NCBI GenBank assembly: GCA_013695905.1
Contig: JACCZQ010000319.1
Coordinates: forward strand, 1-7,313
Reading direction: 5' to 3'
DNA from: Chthoniobacterales bacterium
GTDB lineage: Bacteria; Verrucomicrobiota; Verrucomicrobiia; Chthoniobacterales; UBA10450
Length of the DNA stretch: 7,313 nucleotides
Shown: positions 1-6,579 of the stretch, one piece after another
Position numbering within the stretch: position 1 is the stretch's first letter
How the letters are laid out: every line of letters begins with the position of its first letter
Position numbers and translations under genes: made by a program
Notes under the pieces: generated by a model
Database searches by the model: none
Told to the model about the DNA's origin: nothing
The model's input: the letters and a program-made list of their open reading frames with translations, nothing else

Positions 1-1
1 G

Positions 2-499
2 CATTACACCGAGCAGATGGTGGCGCCCTCCTTCGTCCCGGAGACGATGCGCGCCCTCGATCTGCTGCGCGGCTTCCTCTCCCATCCGCAGGGACTCGCC
101 GTGGTGGTGGATGAATTCGGCGGCACCGAAGGCATTATCACGTTGTCCGATATCGTGGAGGAAATTATCAGCGACGCCGCCCCGCTCGGGCAGGCGGAGC
201 TGTATATCGAGCCGCTCGAGGATGGCCGGCTGCTGGTGAGCGGCAACGCGCGGCTCGACGACCTGAGCGAGCATCTCGGCTTCGAACTCGACGCGGACGG
301 CATCGACACCATTGGCGGGCTCGTCTTCAACCGCCTCGGCTACCTGCCCGCGACCGGCGCGCACGTGGAGCTCCCGCGACTGGCGATCACCGTCCGTCGC
401 GCCAGCCGGAAAAGGATCGACGAAATGTTGCTCGAGAAGACCAGCTTCCTGCCCGAGGAAGGGGCAAACGGCCATACCGAAGTGACCGGCGAAATCTGA
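2..499 (+). CDS. CNNM/CorC (HlyC/CorC) family protein, C-terminal part, 5' truncated
   Basis: The reading frame is open from base 2, so the gene starts before the window; the internal ATG at 17 is not its start. About 165 residues are visible. The first ~45 are the second half of a CBS pair: FVPETMRALDLL, then the family signature AVVVDEFGGTEGIITLSDIV. From about residue 60 to 145 follows a CorC_HlyC (transporter-associated) domain, with GRLLVSGNARLDDLSEHLG and TIGGLVFNRLGYLP. A short polar tail ends at TGA 497-499. Known for the family: a DUF21 membrane domain, cytosolic CBS pair and CorC_HlyC domain acting in Mg2+/Co2+ efflux or resistance; the older haemolysin label is historical. The membrane part lies outside the window, so the role rests on the C-terminal domains. 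The usual acidic stretch after the CBS domain (GEIxDE) is replaced by ISDAAPLGQ. Its stop overlaps the start of the next, paralogous gene, so the two are very likely co-translated. The family call is secure; the transported ion is not. Confidence 0.93.
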   Translation, partial: HYTEQMVAPSFVPETMRALDLLRGFLSHPQGLAVVVDEFGGTEGIITLSDIVEEIISDAAPLGQAELYIEPLEDGRLLVSGNARLDDLSEHLGFELDADGIDTIGGLVFNRLGYLPATGAHVELPRLAITVRRASRKRIDEMLLEKTSFLPEEGANGHTEVTGEI

Positions 500-1443
500 T
501 GCTCTGGTTGCTGATCCTTGGGCTCGGTCTGGTCTCGTTCCTGTTCGCCGGGATCGAGGCGGGGCTGCTCTCCGTCGATCCGATCGGCCTCCGGCAGCAG
601 GTGAAACAAAAGGCGCCCGGCGCAGAACGCCTCGAGCTGCTCCTGGAAAAACCGGAACGCCTCCTCGTGACCGTGCTGCTGATCACCAACGTGGCCCAAA
701 TCCTGGCGCTGCTGCTCGCCACCCATCTGCTGGTGGAGCTCTACGGGTCCGCCGGTTATTTCATCGCCGCGGGCGCAGCGATCCCGATCTCGCTCTTCGT
801 GCTCGGCGTGCTGCCGAAGTCGCTCTTCCGCCGGTTTCCGCTCCGTGCGCTGGCCGCCCTCGGTGGCATCCTGCAACTCGCGTCGCTGCTGCTCTGGCCG
901 GTGCTGGAAGTGGGCGGCCACCTCGGCCGGCTCATGCTGCCGCGACGCATTTCGGATCGCGGTCGGCTCTTCGCCGCGCGCGAAGAATTGAAACAGATCG
1001 CCGTGCAAAGCGAGCGGGAAGGCTCCCTCACCGCCACGGAACGCGCGATGATCCACAACGTCGTCGATTTTCGGAACGTCAAGGCGCGCGACGTCATGGT
1101 GCCGCTGGCGCAATGCCGCACCATCACTCCCGAGACCACCGTGGCCGAGGTGGTGCAGCTCAGTCGTGCGACGGGGGCCGATCGTTTCCCGGTCGTGGCG
1201 GACGGCCAGGCCGTGGGGCTGGTGAACGTGCTCGATGTTCTGGTCGATCAATCGGGCGCGGGCTCCCTCGGCCGCTACACGCGGCGGATCGTGACTGCTT
1301 CGGTGACCGAACCGGCTTACCAGATCATCCGCCGCCTCCGCGCCGCGCGTCTTGGTCTCGCGGCGGTCATCGACGGCGACCGGAAGCTGGTGGGGATCGC
1401 CACCGCCGAAGACTTAATCAAACGTCTCGTGCAGAGCGCCTGA
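499..1443 (+). CDS. Reduced CNNM/CorC paralogue: DUF21 membrane domain plus CBS pair
   Basis: This 314-residue protein starts at ATG 499, which shares one base with the preceding TGA (TGATG), a coupling arrangement that fixes the start. Residues 1-147 form a DUF21 (CNNM) membrane domain with about four hydrophobic segments (1-25, 55-80, 83-108, 116-147). It shows the IEAGLLS motif at 19-25 and KPERLLVTVLLITN at 51-64. Residues ~171-202 are the linker typical of the family (SEREGSLTATERAMIHNVVD, then RDVMVP). CBS domains follow at ~199-250 and ~262-312. The chain stops right after the second CBS, so the CorC_HlyC domain of its neighbour is absent. The normal (G)E-x-LPK motif reads LGVLPKS (102-108), with Gly where the family has a conserved Glu thought to contribute to the cation site. 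I infer either a regulatory or partner subunit for the upstream protein or a transporter with altered selectivity. Family confidence is high, function is open. Confidence 0.92.
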   Translation: MLWLLILGLGLVSFLFAGIEAGLLSVDPIGLRQQVKQKAPGAERLELLLEKPERLLVTVLLITNVAQILALLLATHLLVELYGSAGYFIAAGAAIPISLFVLGVLPKSLFRRFPLRALAALGGILQLASLLLWPVLEVGGHLGRLMLPRRISDRGRLFAAREELKQIAVQSEREGSLTATERAMIHNVVDFRNVKARDVMVPLAQCRTITPETTVAEVVQLSRATGADRFPVVADGQAVGLVNVLDVLVDQSGAGSLGRYTRRIVTASVTEPAYQIIRRLRAARLGLAAVIDGDRKLVGIATAEDLIKRLVQSA

Positions 1444-1475
1444 CGCGGCCGGTCCAAGGCGCGAGCGCCTCCGCG
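1444..1475. terminator. Possible bidirectional terminator between convergent genes
   Basis: The 32 bases between the two convergent stop codons can fold into a GC-rich structure. An inner hairpin pairs AGGCG (1457-1461) with CGCCT (1466-1470) around a CGAG loop. An outer arm pairs CGCGG (1444-1448) with CCGCG (1471-1475), directly next to the inner stem, leaving 8 unpaired bases on one side. No T-run follows on either strand, so this is not a classical intrinsic terminator. The position is what makes it plausible. Confidence 0.3.
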
Positions 1476-4055
1476 TTACCGCCGCAGATCGAAGACTTCG
1501 ACGAGCGCAACCCCGCGAGCGCCTCGCTGCCCCCGCACCACGACGGTGTACTGGCCGCGCGGCAGTGAGACTCGCAGCACCGGCTCTTCCTCGAAGAACG
1601 TCATCAACTCACTCGGCACTCGGCGCTGCGGGTCGTTGTAATCACCACGGTCGTTGGCTGAGGCCAGCAGCTCGCCGTTCCCGCCCCGCAATTCCAAAGA
1701 TGGATCAGAGATCGCATTAAAAACGCCGCGGTTCCGGCGCAATTGCGGACCCAGCGCGCGCACGACAATATCGGCATTCGCCTGCCCTTCCCCGGCGGCG
1801 ATGATACCGCCGATAAGGACATTCTCGTCATTGACATACGCAAGCGTGCTGACGTTCGCCAGCTTTGATTCCTGGCTCGGCGAGAGATCGAATACCTCGA
1901 CCAATCCATTTCCCGCAGAAGCAGTCTTATCCGCAAGAACCACGGTGTAAGCGCCCGGCTCGAGCGTCCAATGAATGGCGGCTTCCCGATCGTTCGTCGG
2001 AGCCAGACCGCTGGCTTGGATCTCAGCCATTTGCGTATCTCTCCAGTCATCGTTGCTCGCCACCAGGACGCCGCCGGAGCGATGTAATCTGATCATGGGA
2101 TCGGGCAAGGTCGAGCTGACACCGGCCGCCCCCATGGAAGGCCCCAGTCCGCGCACCACCACTGTCTTCGGTTGGCTTCCCGTAATGATGAAGCCACCGA
2201 TGATGACGCGCTCACTGGGAAAGGTTGCGTCGACCGGCCTGATGTAGCCGCGCCCGGAAATGTTCAGCAACTGAACGGGTGGCGGGAGCACCTGAAAACC
2301 GGTGAGCGTGACCGAGTCGGCAGTGTAGAGCACTACAAACGAGCCGGTGCCGTCGACCGTCGTCAGCCGCGTCCCGTGGGGAGCATTCGCGAAGACTCCG
2401 GATAATGGCCGGCTGCTCTGCAGGACGGTCAAGATCTCACTGCTCGCCAGCAGCAGCTCGCCTTCGATCTCGATCTCGAGCGTGCCAGCCAGGACAGCGT
2501 CACCTGAGATACGGCGAGGCGACTGGTAGCCGTAGGGCATCTGCGCCACGTGACGCAGCGTCGACTCACCAGAGAGTGTCAGATTGCCCGTGATGCCATT
2601 CGCAAAATCCGAATAAATGGTCGCCGCTCCGACGGTCACATTTCCAGTCACCGATCCCCTCCCTCTCGCCACGCCTCCCGCAAGTTCGAGAAGTTCCGCG
2701 GTGAAGCGGCCGTTGTTCACAAGGCTGCCGGCGGTCTGCGTAAATGTGTGACCAGGTGCAACCCTGAATCTGCCGGGTTGTGGCTCAATTAAGATGAACC
2801 CCTGCACCTCCTCGGTTTCGACCCGGCCGGCATTCCTGAAATCCCCGGGCGCGGTGAACTGCACATCCACCCCAATGTGAAATGCTCCCGAGGCGAGCAC
2901 TTCCGTGAGATTGCGAAAGGCGTCATTGCTCGATTCGTCCACCATTCCGCCGGGTCGGAAGACGATGGTGGCTCCGTTGTGCACGACATCGGCTCCGCGG
3001 AACCGGAACGTTCCAAACCGTGTGTCGTAGGCGCCGCCGCGTAACGTGCGCGTCTCGGCCACGAAGTTCGTCAGGTCGCCGGCGACCGTGAACGTGGCGC
3101 GGTCCAGCTTCAAGCTTCCGTCGTTCGTGAAATCGCCTGTGGTGACAAACTCCCCGCCCGTCATGGCAAAGGTCGCGCCCGCCGCATTCAAGGCGAAGTT
3201 GCGGAGGCCGTCGAGACCGGCCAGGTCCGCAATGCGTGAGCCCGGCCCGCCAAGCGAAATCGAACTGGCATTGTTCACAATATCCGCGCCGGGAAAGCGC
3301 AGCTCGTTCAAGTCCGTCTCGAAGACGCCGCCCACGGAAAATTCACCACCGGTCAGCGTGCGTGTCGCAGCATCGAAGTTCGTTAATCCTCCGGCTGCGG
3401 TGAAGACTGTCCCATTGTCCAGGAACAGCGCGCCATCATTCGTGAATGTAGCAGTGGTCAGCAGCGGGCGACCTTCGAGAGACAGGATCGAAGCAGCGTC
3501 AATCAGCGCGAGCTGCGCGAGAGCGTCAGAACCAATCTCATCGACGACGCGACTGAGCGCCCCTCGCATCGTCAGCCGCGCTTCGCGTAACTCAGCGATC
3601 CGGGCGCCGCGAAAGCGCAGCGTGGCCGGGAACCCGTTCGCCCAAAGCTCGTATGTCCCCGTCAGTGTCCCACCCGAAAAGGTGGACAGCTCGCCCGCAT
3701 CGAAAGTCGCGGCGGCATTCCCGGACGCGACCACAACGTAGCGCGGCGTCAGCTGGAGCGTGGTGCCTGTGACGGTGAATGTTCTGTTGTCGATCCTCAG
3801 CCCGTTCTGATCGCCTCGCAGGATTAGATTGGAAATCGTGGCGTCGATATCGACGAGGACAAACTTGTTGTCGATCGTGACGTTGTAATTGACCTCGTCA
3901 CTGTTATTCGGCACCTCCGCCGGCATCCAACTTAGCAGATCGCCATAGGTCCTCGGATGACTGCCGACGTACGTCGACTCCACCAGCCGGGCGTGTTCGG
4001 AAGCAAAGGCGAGCAATGGCATCAGCACCGCCCCGCACACCATTTTCGCGATCAC
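1476..4055 (-). CDS. Large secreted, probably beta-helical repeat protein with doubled C-terminal module
   Basis: The 859-residue product begins with a Sec signal peptide (basic start MIAKM, hydrophobic core to LLAFA, likely cleavage near residue 18). Residues ~37-80 (LLSWMPAEVPNNSDEVNYNV, then ATISNLILRG) match the opening of many autotransporter-like beta-helix proteins of the 'W-x-P-x-x-VP' type. Residues 130-~436 hold three ~104-residue repeats, and 440-592 look like further beta-helix ending in SGVFANAPHG and FVVLYTADSVTLTGF. Residues 597-725 and 732-858 are two copies of a module common in verrucomicrobial exported proteins. No C-terminal beta-barrel, LPxTG, PEP-CTERM or membrane anchor is visible, so it is presumably released or loosely surface-bound; adhesion or polysaccharide contact is only a guess. 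The start is GTG 4055-4053: AAGGAGA (4080-4074) lies upstream at a long 18-base spacing, and ATG 4043-4041 four codons inside is the alternative. It lies 103 bases behind the GH15 gene on the same strand. Confidence 0.88.
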   Translation of the reverse strand: MIAKMVCGAVLMPLLAFASEHARLVESTYVGSHPRTYGDLLSWMPAEVPNNSDEVNYNVTIDNKFVLVDIDATISNLILRGDQNGLRIDNRTFTVTGTTLQLTPRYVVVASGNAAATFDAGELSTFSGGTLTGTYELWANGFPATLRFRGARIAELREARLTMRGALSRVVDEIGSDALAQLALIDAASILSLEGRPLLTTATFTNDGALFLDNGTVFTAAGGLTNFDAATRTLTGGEFSVGGVFETDLNELRFPGADIVNNASSISLGGPGSRIADLAGLDGLRNFALNAAGATFAMTGGEFVTTGDFTNDGSLKLDRATFTVAGDLTNFVAETRTLRGGAYDTRFGTFRFRGADVVHNGATIVFRPGGMVDESSNDAFRNLTEVLASGAFHIGVDVQFTAPGDFRNAGRVETEEVQGFILIEPQPGRFRVAPGHTFTQTAGSLVNNGRFTAELLELAGGVARGRGSVTGNVTVGAATIYSDFANGITGNLTLSGESTLRHVAQMPYGYQSPRRISGDAVLAGTLEIEIEGELLLASSEILTVLQSSRPLSGVFANAPHGTRLTTVDGTGSFVVLYTADSVTLTGFQVLPPPVQLLNISGRGYIRPVDATFPSERVIIGGFIITGSQPKTVVVRGLGPSMGAAGVSSTLPDPMIRLHRSGGVLVASNDDWRDTQMAEIQASGLAPTNDREAAIHWTLEPGAYTVVLADKTASAGNGLVEVFDLSPSQESKLANVSTLAYVNDENVLIGGIIAAGEGQANADIVVRALGPQLRRNRGVFNAISDPSLELRGGNGELLASANDRGDYNDPQRRVPSELMTFFEEEPVLRVSLPRGQYTVVVRGQRGARGVALVEVFDLRR
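1482..2267 (-). repeat. Tandem C-terminal modules of the secreted protein
   Basis: Residues 597-725 and 732-858 of the protein at 1476-4055 align as two copies of one module. Matched pairs are LLNIS and LANVS, VIIGGFIITG and VLIGGIIAAG, TVVVRGLGPS and DIVVRALGPQ, DPMIRLH and DPSLELR, LVASND and LLASAND, LEPGAYTVV and LPRGQYTVV, and LVEVFDL in both. The first copy keeps the full NDDWRD and GLAPTNDREAAI motifs. The second is altered there (NDRGDYNDP, then a divergent acidic stretch). I recognise the module as widespread at the C-terminus of verrucomicrobial secreted proteins but know no experimentally established function for it. Confidence 0.8.
2826..3668 (-). repeat. Three ~104-residue repeats inside the secreted protein
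   Basis: Within the protein encoded at 1476-4055, the motif T-L-(T/R)-G recurs at residues 130, 233 and 337. RF(R/P)GA(D/R) recurs at 147, 253 and 351. A helical-looking stretch (DALAQLALIDAAS, LDGLRNFALNAAG, NDAFRNLTEVLASG) recurs between them. F-(T/R)-N-(D/A)-G closes the units at 204, 309 and 406. Copies 2 and 3 are most alike (TNFDAATRTLTGG against TNFVAETRTLRGG). The repeat is clear in protein but diverged in DNA, so it is an old duplication rather than a recent tandem expansion. Confidence 0.75.
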
Positions 4056-4073
4056 ACGAGCGAGCGTATCGAT

Positions 4074-4080
4074 TCTCCTT
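4074..4080 (-). promoter_or_regulatory. Shine-Dalgarno AAGGAGA before the secreted-protein gene
   Basis: On the - strand AAGGAGA is the only strong ribosome-binding sequence before the 859-residue protein. It stands 18 bases before GTG 4055-4053 and 30 before ATG 4043-4041. The in-frame codons in between contain no ATG, GTG or TTG, so the GTG is the closest usable start, despite a spacing longer than usual. Confidence 0.45.
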
Positions 4081-4158
4081 CTTCTGTAGAAGCCTTATTT
4101 TCCGGGAGGTCAGGGTCCGACTCTTCCCGCGCCACGGCGGCAATGCCGCTCCACCGGC

Positions 4159-5952
4159 TCACGTTTCTTCGAAGTGGCGACTGCCGGAACTCAAAATGCG
4201 CGCGGTATTCACCAGCGCCACGTGGGAGAAGGCCTGCGGGAAATTCCCGAGCATCCGCTTCTCCTTCGGATCCCATTCCTCCGCCAGCAGCCCGACATCG
4301 TTCTGTAAATCGAGCAGCCGTTCGAAGAGCTCACGCGCTTCCTCCTCTCGCCCGATCAGGTGCAGGCAATCCGCCAGCCAGAAGGAGCAAAGCAGGAACA
4401 CGCCTTCGTGCCCGGGCAGACCATCGACCGCTTCGCTGTCGTCGTGTGTGCGGTAACGCAGCACGAAGCCGTCCTTCACCAGATCCTTCTGCACCGCCTC
4501 GATCGTGGTGCGGACCCGCTCATCATCGGGCGGCAGGAACTCGAGCAACGGCATCATCAGAATGCTCGCGTCCATCTCCTCGGAGCCGTAGGACTGCGTG
4601 AACGCCTTCTTCTCCTTGTGGAAGCCGCGCTCGCACACTTCGGCATGCACTTCGTCACGCAGCTTTCGCCAGCGCTCGATGTTCTGCTCGGCCTCGCAGC
4701 CGCATTCCTCGACCAGCTTCACCGCCCGGTCGAACGCCACCCACGCCATCATCTTCGAGTGGGTGAAATGCCGCGGGTCCGTCCGCACTTCCCAGATGCC
4801 GTAGTCCGGCTCCCGCCATTTCGTTTCGAGGAAATCGAGGAGCTGCACCTGCACCCGCCAGTCCTGCGGCGTCATCTCGATGCCCGCGCGATGCGCCTGA
4901 TACATCGCGTCGAGCAGCTCGCCATAGATATCGAGCTGGAATTGATCCGAAGCTGCGTTCCCCACCCGCACCGGCTGCGAACCTTCATAGCCATCCAGCC
5001 ACGGCAGCTCAAACTCCTTCAGGCGCCGTTCGCCGCGCACGCCGTACATGATCTGCATCTGCGCCGGAATTCCCGCCACCGCCCGGAGCAGCCATTTTCG
5101 CCACGCGCAGGCTTCCTCAAGGTAGCCGGCGCTCATCAAGCCGATGAGCGTAAAGGTCGCATCGCGAATCCAGCAGTAGCGGTAGTCCCAGTTCCGCACG
5201 CCGCCGATCTCCTCCGGCAGCGACGTCGTCGCGGCGGCGATAATTCCGCCCGTGGGACGGAACGTGAGTCCCTTTAAAGTGATGAGCGAACGCATCACCG
5301 GCTCCGACCATTCGCCCGTGACGCGGCAGCGCTTCGACCAGTCGGTCCAATACTCCTCCGCTTCGCGCAGCTTCTCCTCCGCGTTGACGGGTCCGGGCGC
5401 CTCCGAGTGCGAGGCGAACCACTCCAGCACAAAAGGAATTCGGTCCCCCTTCTTCACCGTGAACTGCGCCACCGTGGCGAGATCCTCCCCGTGCGTCGCC
5501 ACCAGCGTTCGCAACAAAATGCCGTCCGGTCCGGCGATCGCCTCCAGCGAGCCGTTCCGTTTCCGCACCCACGGGACGATGTGGCCGTAGTCGAAACGGA
5601 TCCGCAGGTGCATTCGCATTTCGACGGTGCCGCTCACCCCCTCCACAATGCGGATGAGATCGGGGCTATCGCCGCGCGGCGGCATGAAATCGATCAGCCG
5701 GATCGTGCCTTCCGCCGTGTCCATCTCGGTTTCGAGGATCAGCGTGTCGCCGCGATAACGGCGCCGGGTTCGTTTCACCTCGCCCACCGGCGCGAGGAGC
5801 CAGCGACCGTTTCTCTCGTCGCCCAGCAGCGCCGCAAAACAGGCGCCGGAATCAAATCGCGGAAAACAGAGCCAATCAATGCTGCCGCTGCGGCTCACGA
5901 GTGCCGCCCCCTGCGTGTCGCTTAGGAACCCGTAATCCTCGATCTTCGTCAT
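4159..5952 (-). CDS. GH15 family glycoside hydrolase (glucoamylase/trehalase-like)
   Basis: The 597-residue product has the usual length and layout of bacterial GH15 enzymes. An N-terminal beta-sandwich covers ~1-200, beginning with the hallmark IEDYGFLSD (4-12) and GSIDWLCFPRFDS (23-35). An (alpha/alpha)6 barrel covers ~210-590. Signature motifs are RNWDYRYCWIRDA (253-265), GIWEVR with the likely general acid Glu388, THSKMMAWVAFDRA (397-410), GLLAEEWDP (554-562) with the likely general base at Glu558, and GNFPQAFSHVALVN (569-582). All expected catalytic positions are present. The family hydrolyses alpha-glucosidic bonds, releasing glucose from starch-type glucans or from trehalose; sequence alone does not settle which. 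No signal peptide is visible, so it is cytoplasmic, fitting glycogen, maltodextrin or trehalose turnover. ATG 5952 is well supported by two Shine-Dalgarno sequences. It follows the GNAT gene by 52 bases and precedes the secreted-protein gene on the same strand. Confidence 0.95.
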   Translation of the reverse strand: MTKIEDYGFLSDTQGAALVSRSGSIDWLCFPRFDSGACFAALLGDERNGRWLLAPVGEVKRTRRRYRGDTLILETEMDTAEGTIRLIDFMPPRGDSPDLIRIVEGVSGTVEMRMHLRIRFDYGHIVPWVRKRNGSLEAIAGPDGILLRTLVATHGEDLATVAQFTVKKGDRIPFVLEWFASHSEAPGPVNAEEKLREAEEYWTDWSKRCRVTGEWSEPVMRSLITLKGLTFRPTGGIIAAATTSLPEEIGGVRNWDYRYCWIRDATFTLIGLMSAGYLEEACAWRKWLLRAVAGIPAQMQIMYGVRGERRLKEFELPWLDGYEGSQPVRVGNAASDQFQLDIYGELLDAMYQAHRAGIEMTPQDWRVQVQLLDFLETKWREPDYGIWEVRTDPRHFTHSKMMAWVAFDRAVKLVEECGCEAEQNIERWRKLRDEVHAEVCERGFHKEKKAFTQSYGSEEMDASILMMPLLEFLPPDDERVRTTIEAVQKDLVKDGFVLRYRTHDDSEAVDGLPGHEGVFLLCSFWLADCLHLIGREEEARELFERLLDLQNDVGLLAEEWDPKEKRMLGNFPQAFSHVALVNTARILSSGSRHFEET

Positions 5953-5984
5953 CTTCTCCTGCTCCTAATCTTGATCCTGCTCCC
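5953..5984 (-). promoter_or_regulatory. Purine-rich hexamer repeat carrying two Shine-Dalgarno copies
   Basis: Read on the - strand, the 32 bases before the GH15 start divide into successive hexamers close to AGGA(G/T)C, at 5984-5979, 5978-5973, 5972-5967, 5966-5961 and 5960-5955. Two of them supply AGGAG cores, at 5966-5962 (9 bases before ATG) and 5960-5956 (3 bases before ATG). The 9-base string GGAGCAGGA occurs twice, 18 bases apart. The first AGGAG has ideal spacing and is the likely ribosome-binding site. Confidence 0.7.
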
Positions 5985-6004
5985 GTTCGCAACCAACCAC
6001 CACC

Positions 6005-6535
6005 TTACCGCATCGTAATCGCACCAGCGCTCCCACTTGCGCTCGCCGCACTCCCCTTCGCCAGCGCCCCGATTCCCTCCCGCGTCAGTCGAAACACCGT
6101 CCACTCCTCCATCGGCTGCGCGCCCAGCTTCTTGTAGAACTGAATCGCCGGTTCGTTCCAATTCAGCACCGCCCACTCCATCCGCCCGCAACCGCGCGCT
6201 TGCGCGATCTGCGCCAGACGCTCGAGCAGCGCTCGCCCGTAGCCTTTCCCACGCACCTCCGGTCGCACAAACAGATCTTCCAGGTACAATCCCGGCCGCC
6301 CCAGCCACGTGGAGAAGTTAAAGAAATAAACCGCGAACCCGACCGGCTGCTCCCCTTCCCGCGCGATCAACACCTGCGCCGAGGGCTGGTCGCCGAACAG
6401 CACCTCCCGCAGCCCTTCTTCCGTCGCGACCGCGTCGTGCGGCGCCCGCTCGTATTCCGCCAGCTCGCGGATCAGCTGCAGAATCACCGCAACGTCTGCA
6501 GCCGTGCCGGGTTTTATTTCGAGTGCGGAATCCAT
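6005..6535 (-). CDS. GNAT N-acetyltransferase, spermidine/thialysine acetyltransferase-like
   Basis: The 176-residue protein is a single GNAT domain (~6-152), transferring acetyl from acetyl-CoA to a primary amine. The acetyl-CoA-binding motif A is FVRPEVRGKGYGRALLERL (89-107), with the pyrophosphate-binding loop RGKGYG at 95-100. The stretch WLGRPGLYLEDLFV (77-90), the NEPAIQFYKKLGA segment (127-139) and the following EEWTVFRL (143-150) closely follow the diamine acetyltransferase (SSAT1/SSAT2) group. Glu86 and Tyr134 align with that group's Glu and catalytic Tyr. The substrate could be a polyamine, thialysine or another small amine. The last ~20 residues (LAKGSAASASGSAGAITMR) are a low-complexity tail outside the fold. 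The start ATG 6535 fits the family N-terminus, yet the bases before it on this strand are pyrimidine-rich (TTCTCCTCCC) and offer no Shine-Dalgarno. It heads the three-gene - strand block and is divergent from the exported-protein gene. Confidence 0.93.
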   Translation of the reverse strand: MDSALEIKPGTAADVAVILQLIRELAEYERAPHDAVATEEGLREVLFGDQPSAQVLIAREGEQPVGFAVYFFNFSTWLGRPGLYLEDLFVRPEVRGKGYGRALLERLAQIAQARGCGRMEWAVLNWNEPAIQFYKKLGAQPMEEWTVFRLTREGIGALAKGSAASASGSAGAITMR

Positions 6536-6553
6536 GGGAGGAGAAGTCGCGTC

Positions 6554-6579
6554 TTGACAAACAGCCGGCAGAAAGTCAA
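6554..6579. promoter_or_regulatory. 26-bp interrupted dyad, possible shared operator/promoter
   Basis: Between the divergent starts (6535 on the - strand, 6625 on the + strand) the sequence reads TTGAC, 5 bases, GCCGGC, 5 bases, GTCAA. All arms share the same centre, between 6566 and 6567. TTGACA at 6554-6559 is a perfect sigma70-type -35 on the + strand, and TTGACT (6579-6574) is a near-consensus -35 on the - strand. Neither has a convincing -10 at 16-18 bases (+ strand candidate TCAATC, 6576-6581). An operator for a dimeric regulator or overlapping divergent promoters are both possible. Confidence 0.4.

Noticed and set aside
340..1251. 303-codon open frame on the - strand opposite the CorC pair
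   Set aside because: It spans two genes on the other strand that have clear family motifs. Its translation is rich in His, Arg, Glu and Gln with no domain, typical of the antisense of GC-rich codons.
3046..3741. 231-codon open frame on the + strand opposite the secreted-protein gene
   Set aside because: It is a Ser/Pro/Arg/Val-rich shadow of the repeat region; its apparent repeats mirror those of the real protein.
4081..4092. CTTCT-GT-AGAAG inverted repeat near the SD of the secreted-protein gene
   Set aside because: It has a two-base loop and five weak pairs; too small to call an RNA switch or operator.
4137..4149. GCGGC-N3-GCCGC palindrome just after the GH15 stop, considered as a terminator
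   Set aside because: The stem has only five pairs with a three-base loop and no T-run on the transcribed strand. Short palindromes like this are expected by chance at this GC content.
4360..5277. 305-codon open frame on the + strand opposite the GH15 gene
   Set aside because: It lies entirely within a strongly supported GH15 gene. The product is His/Arg/Leu-rich and shows no recognisable motif.
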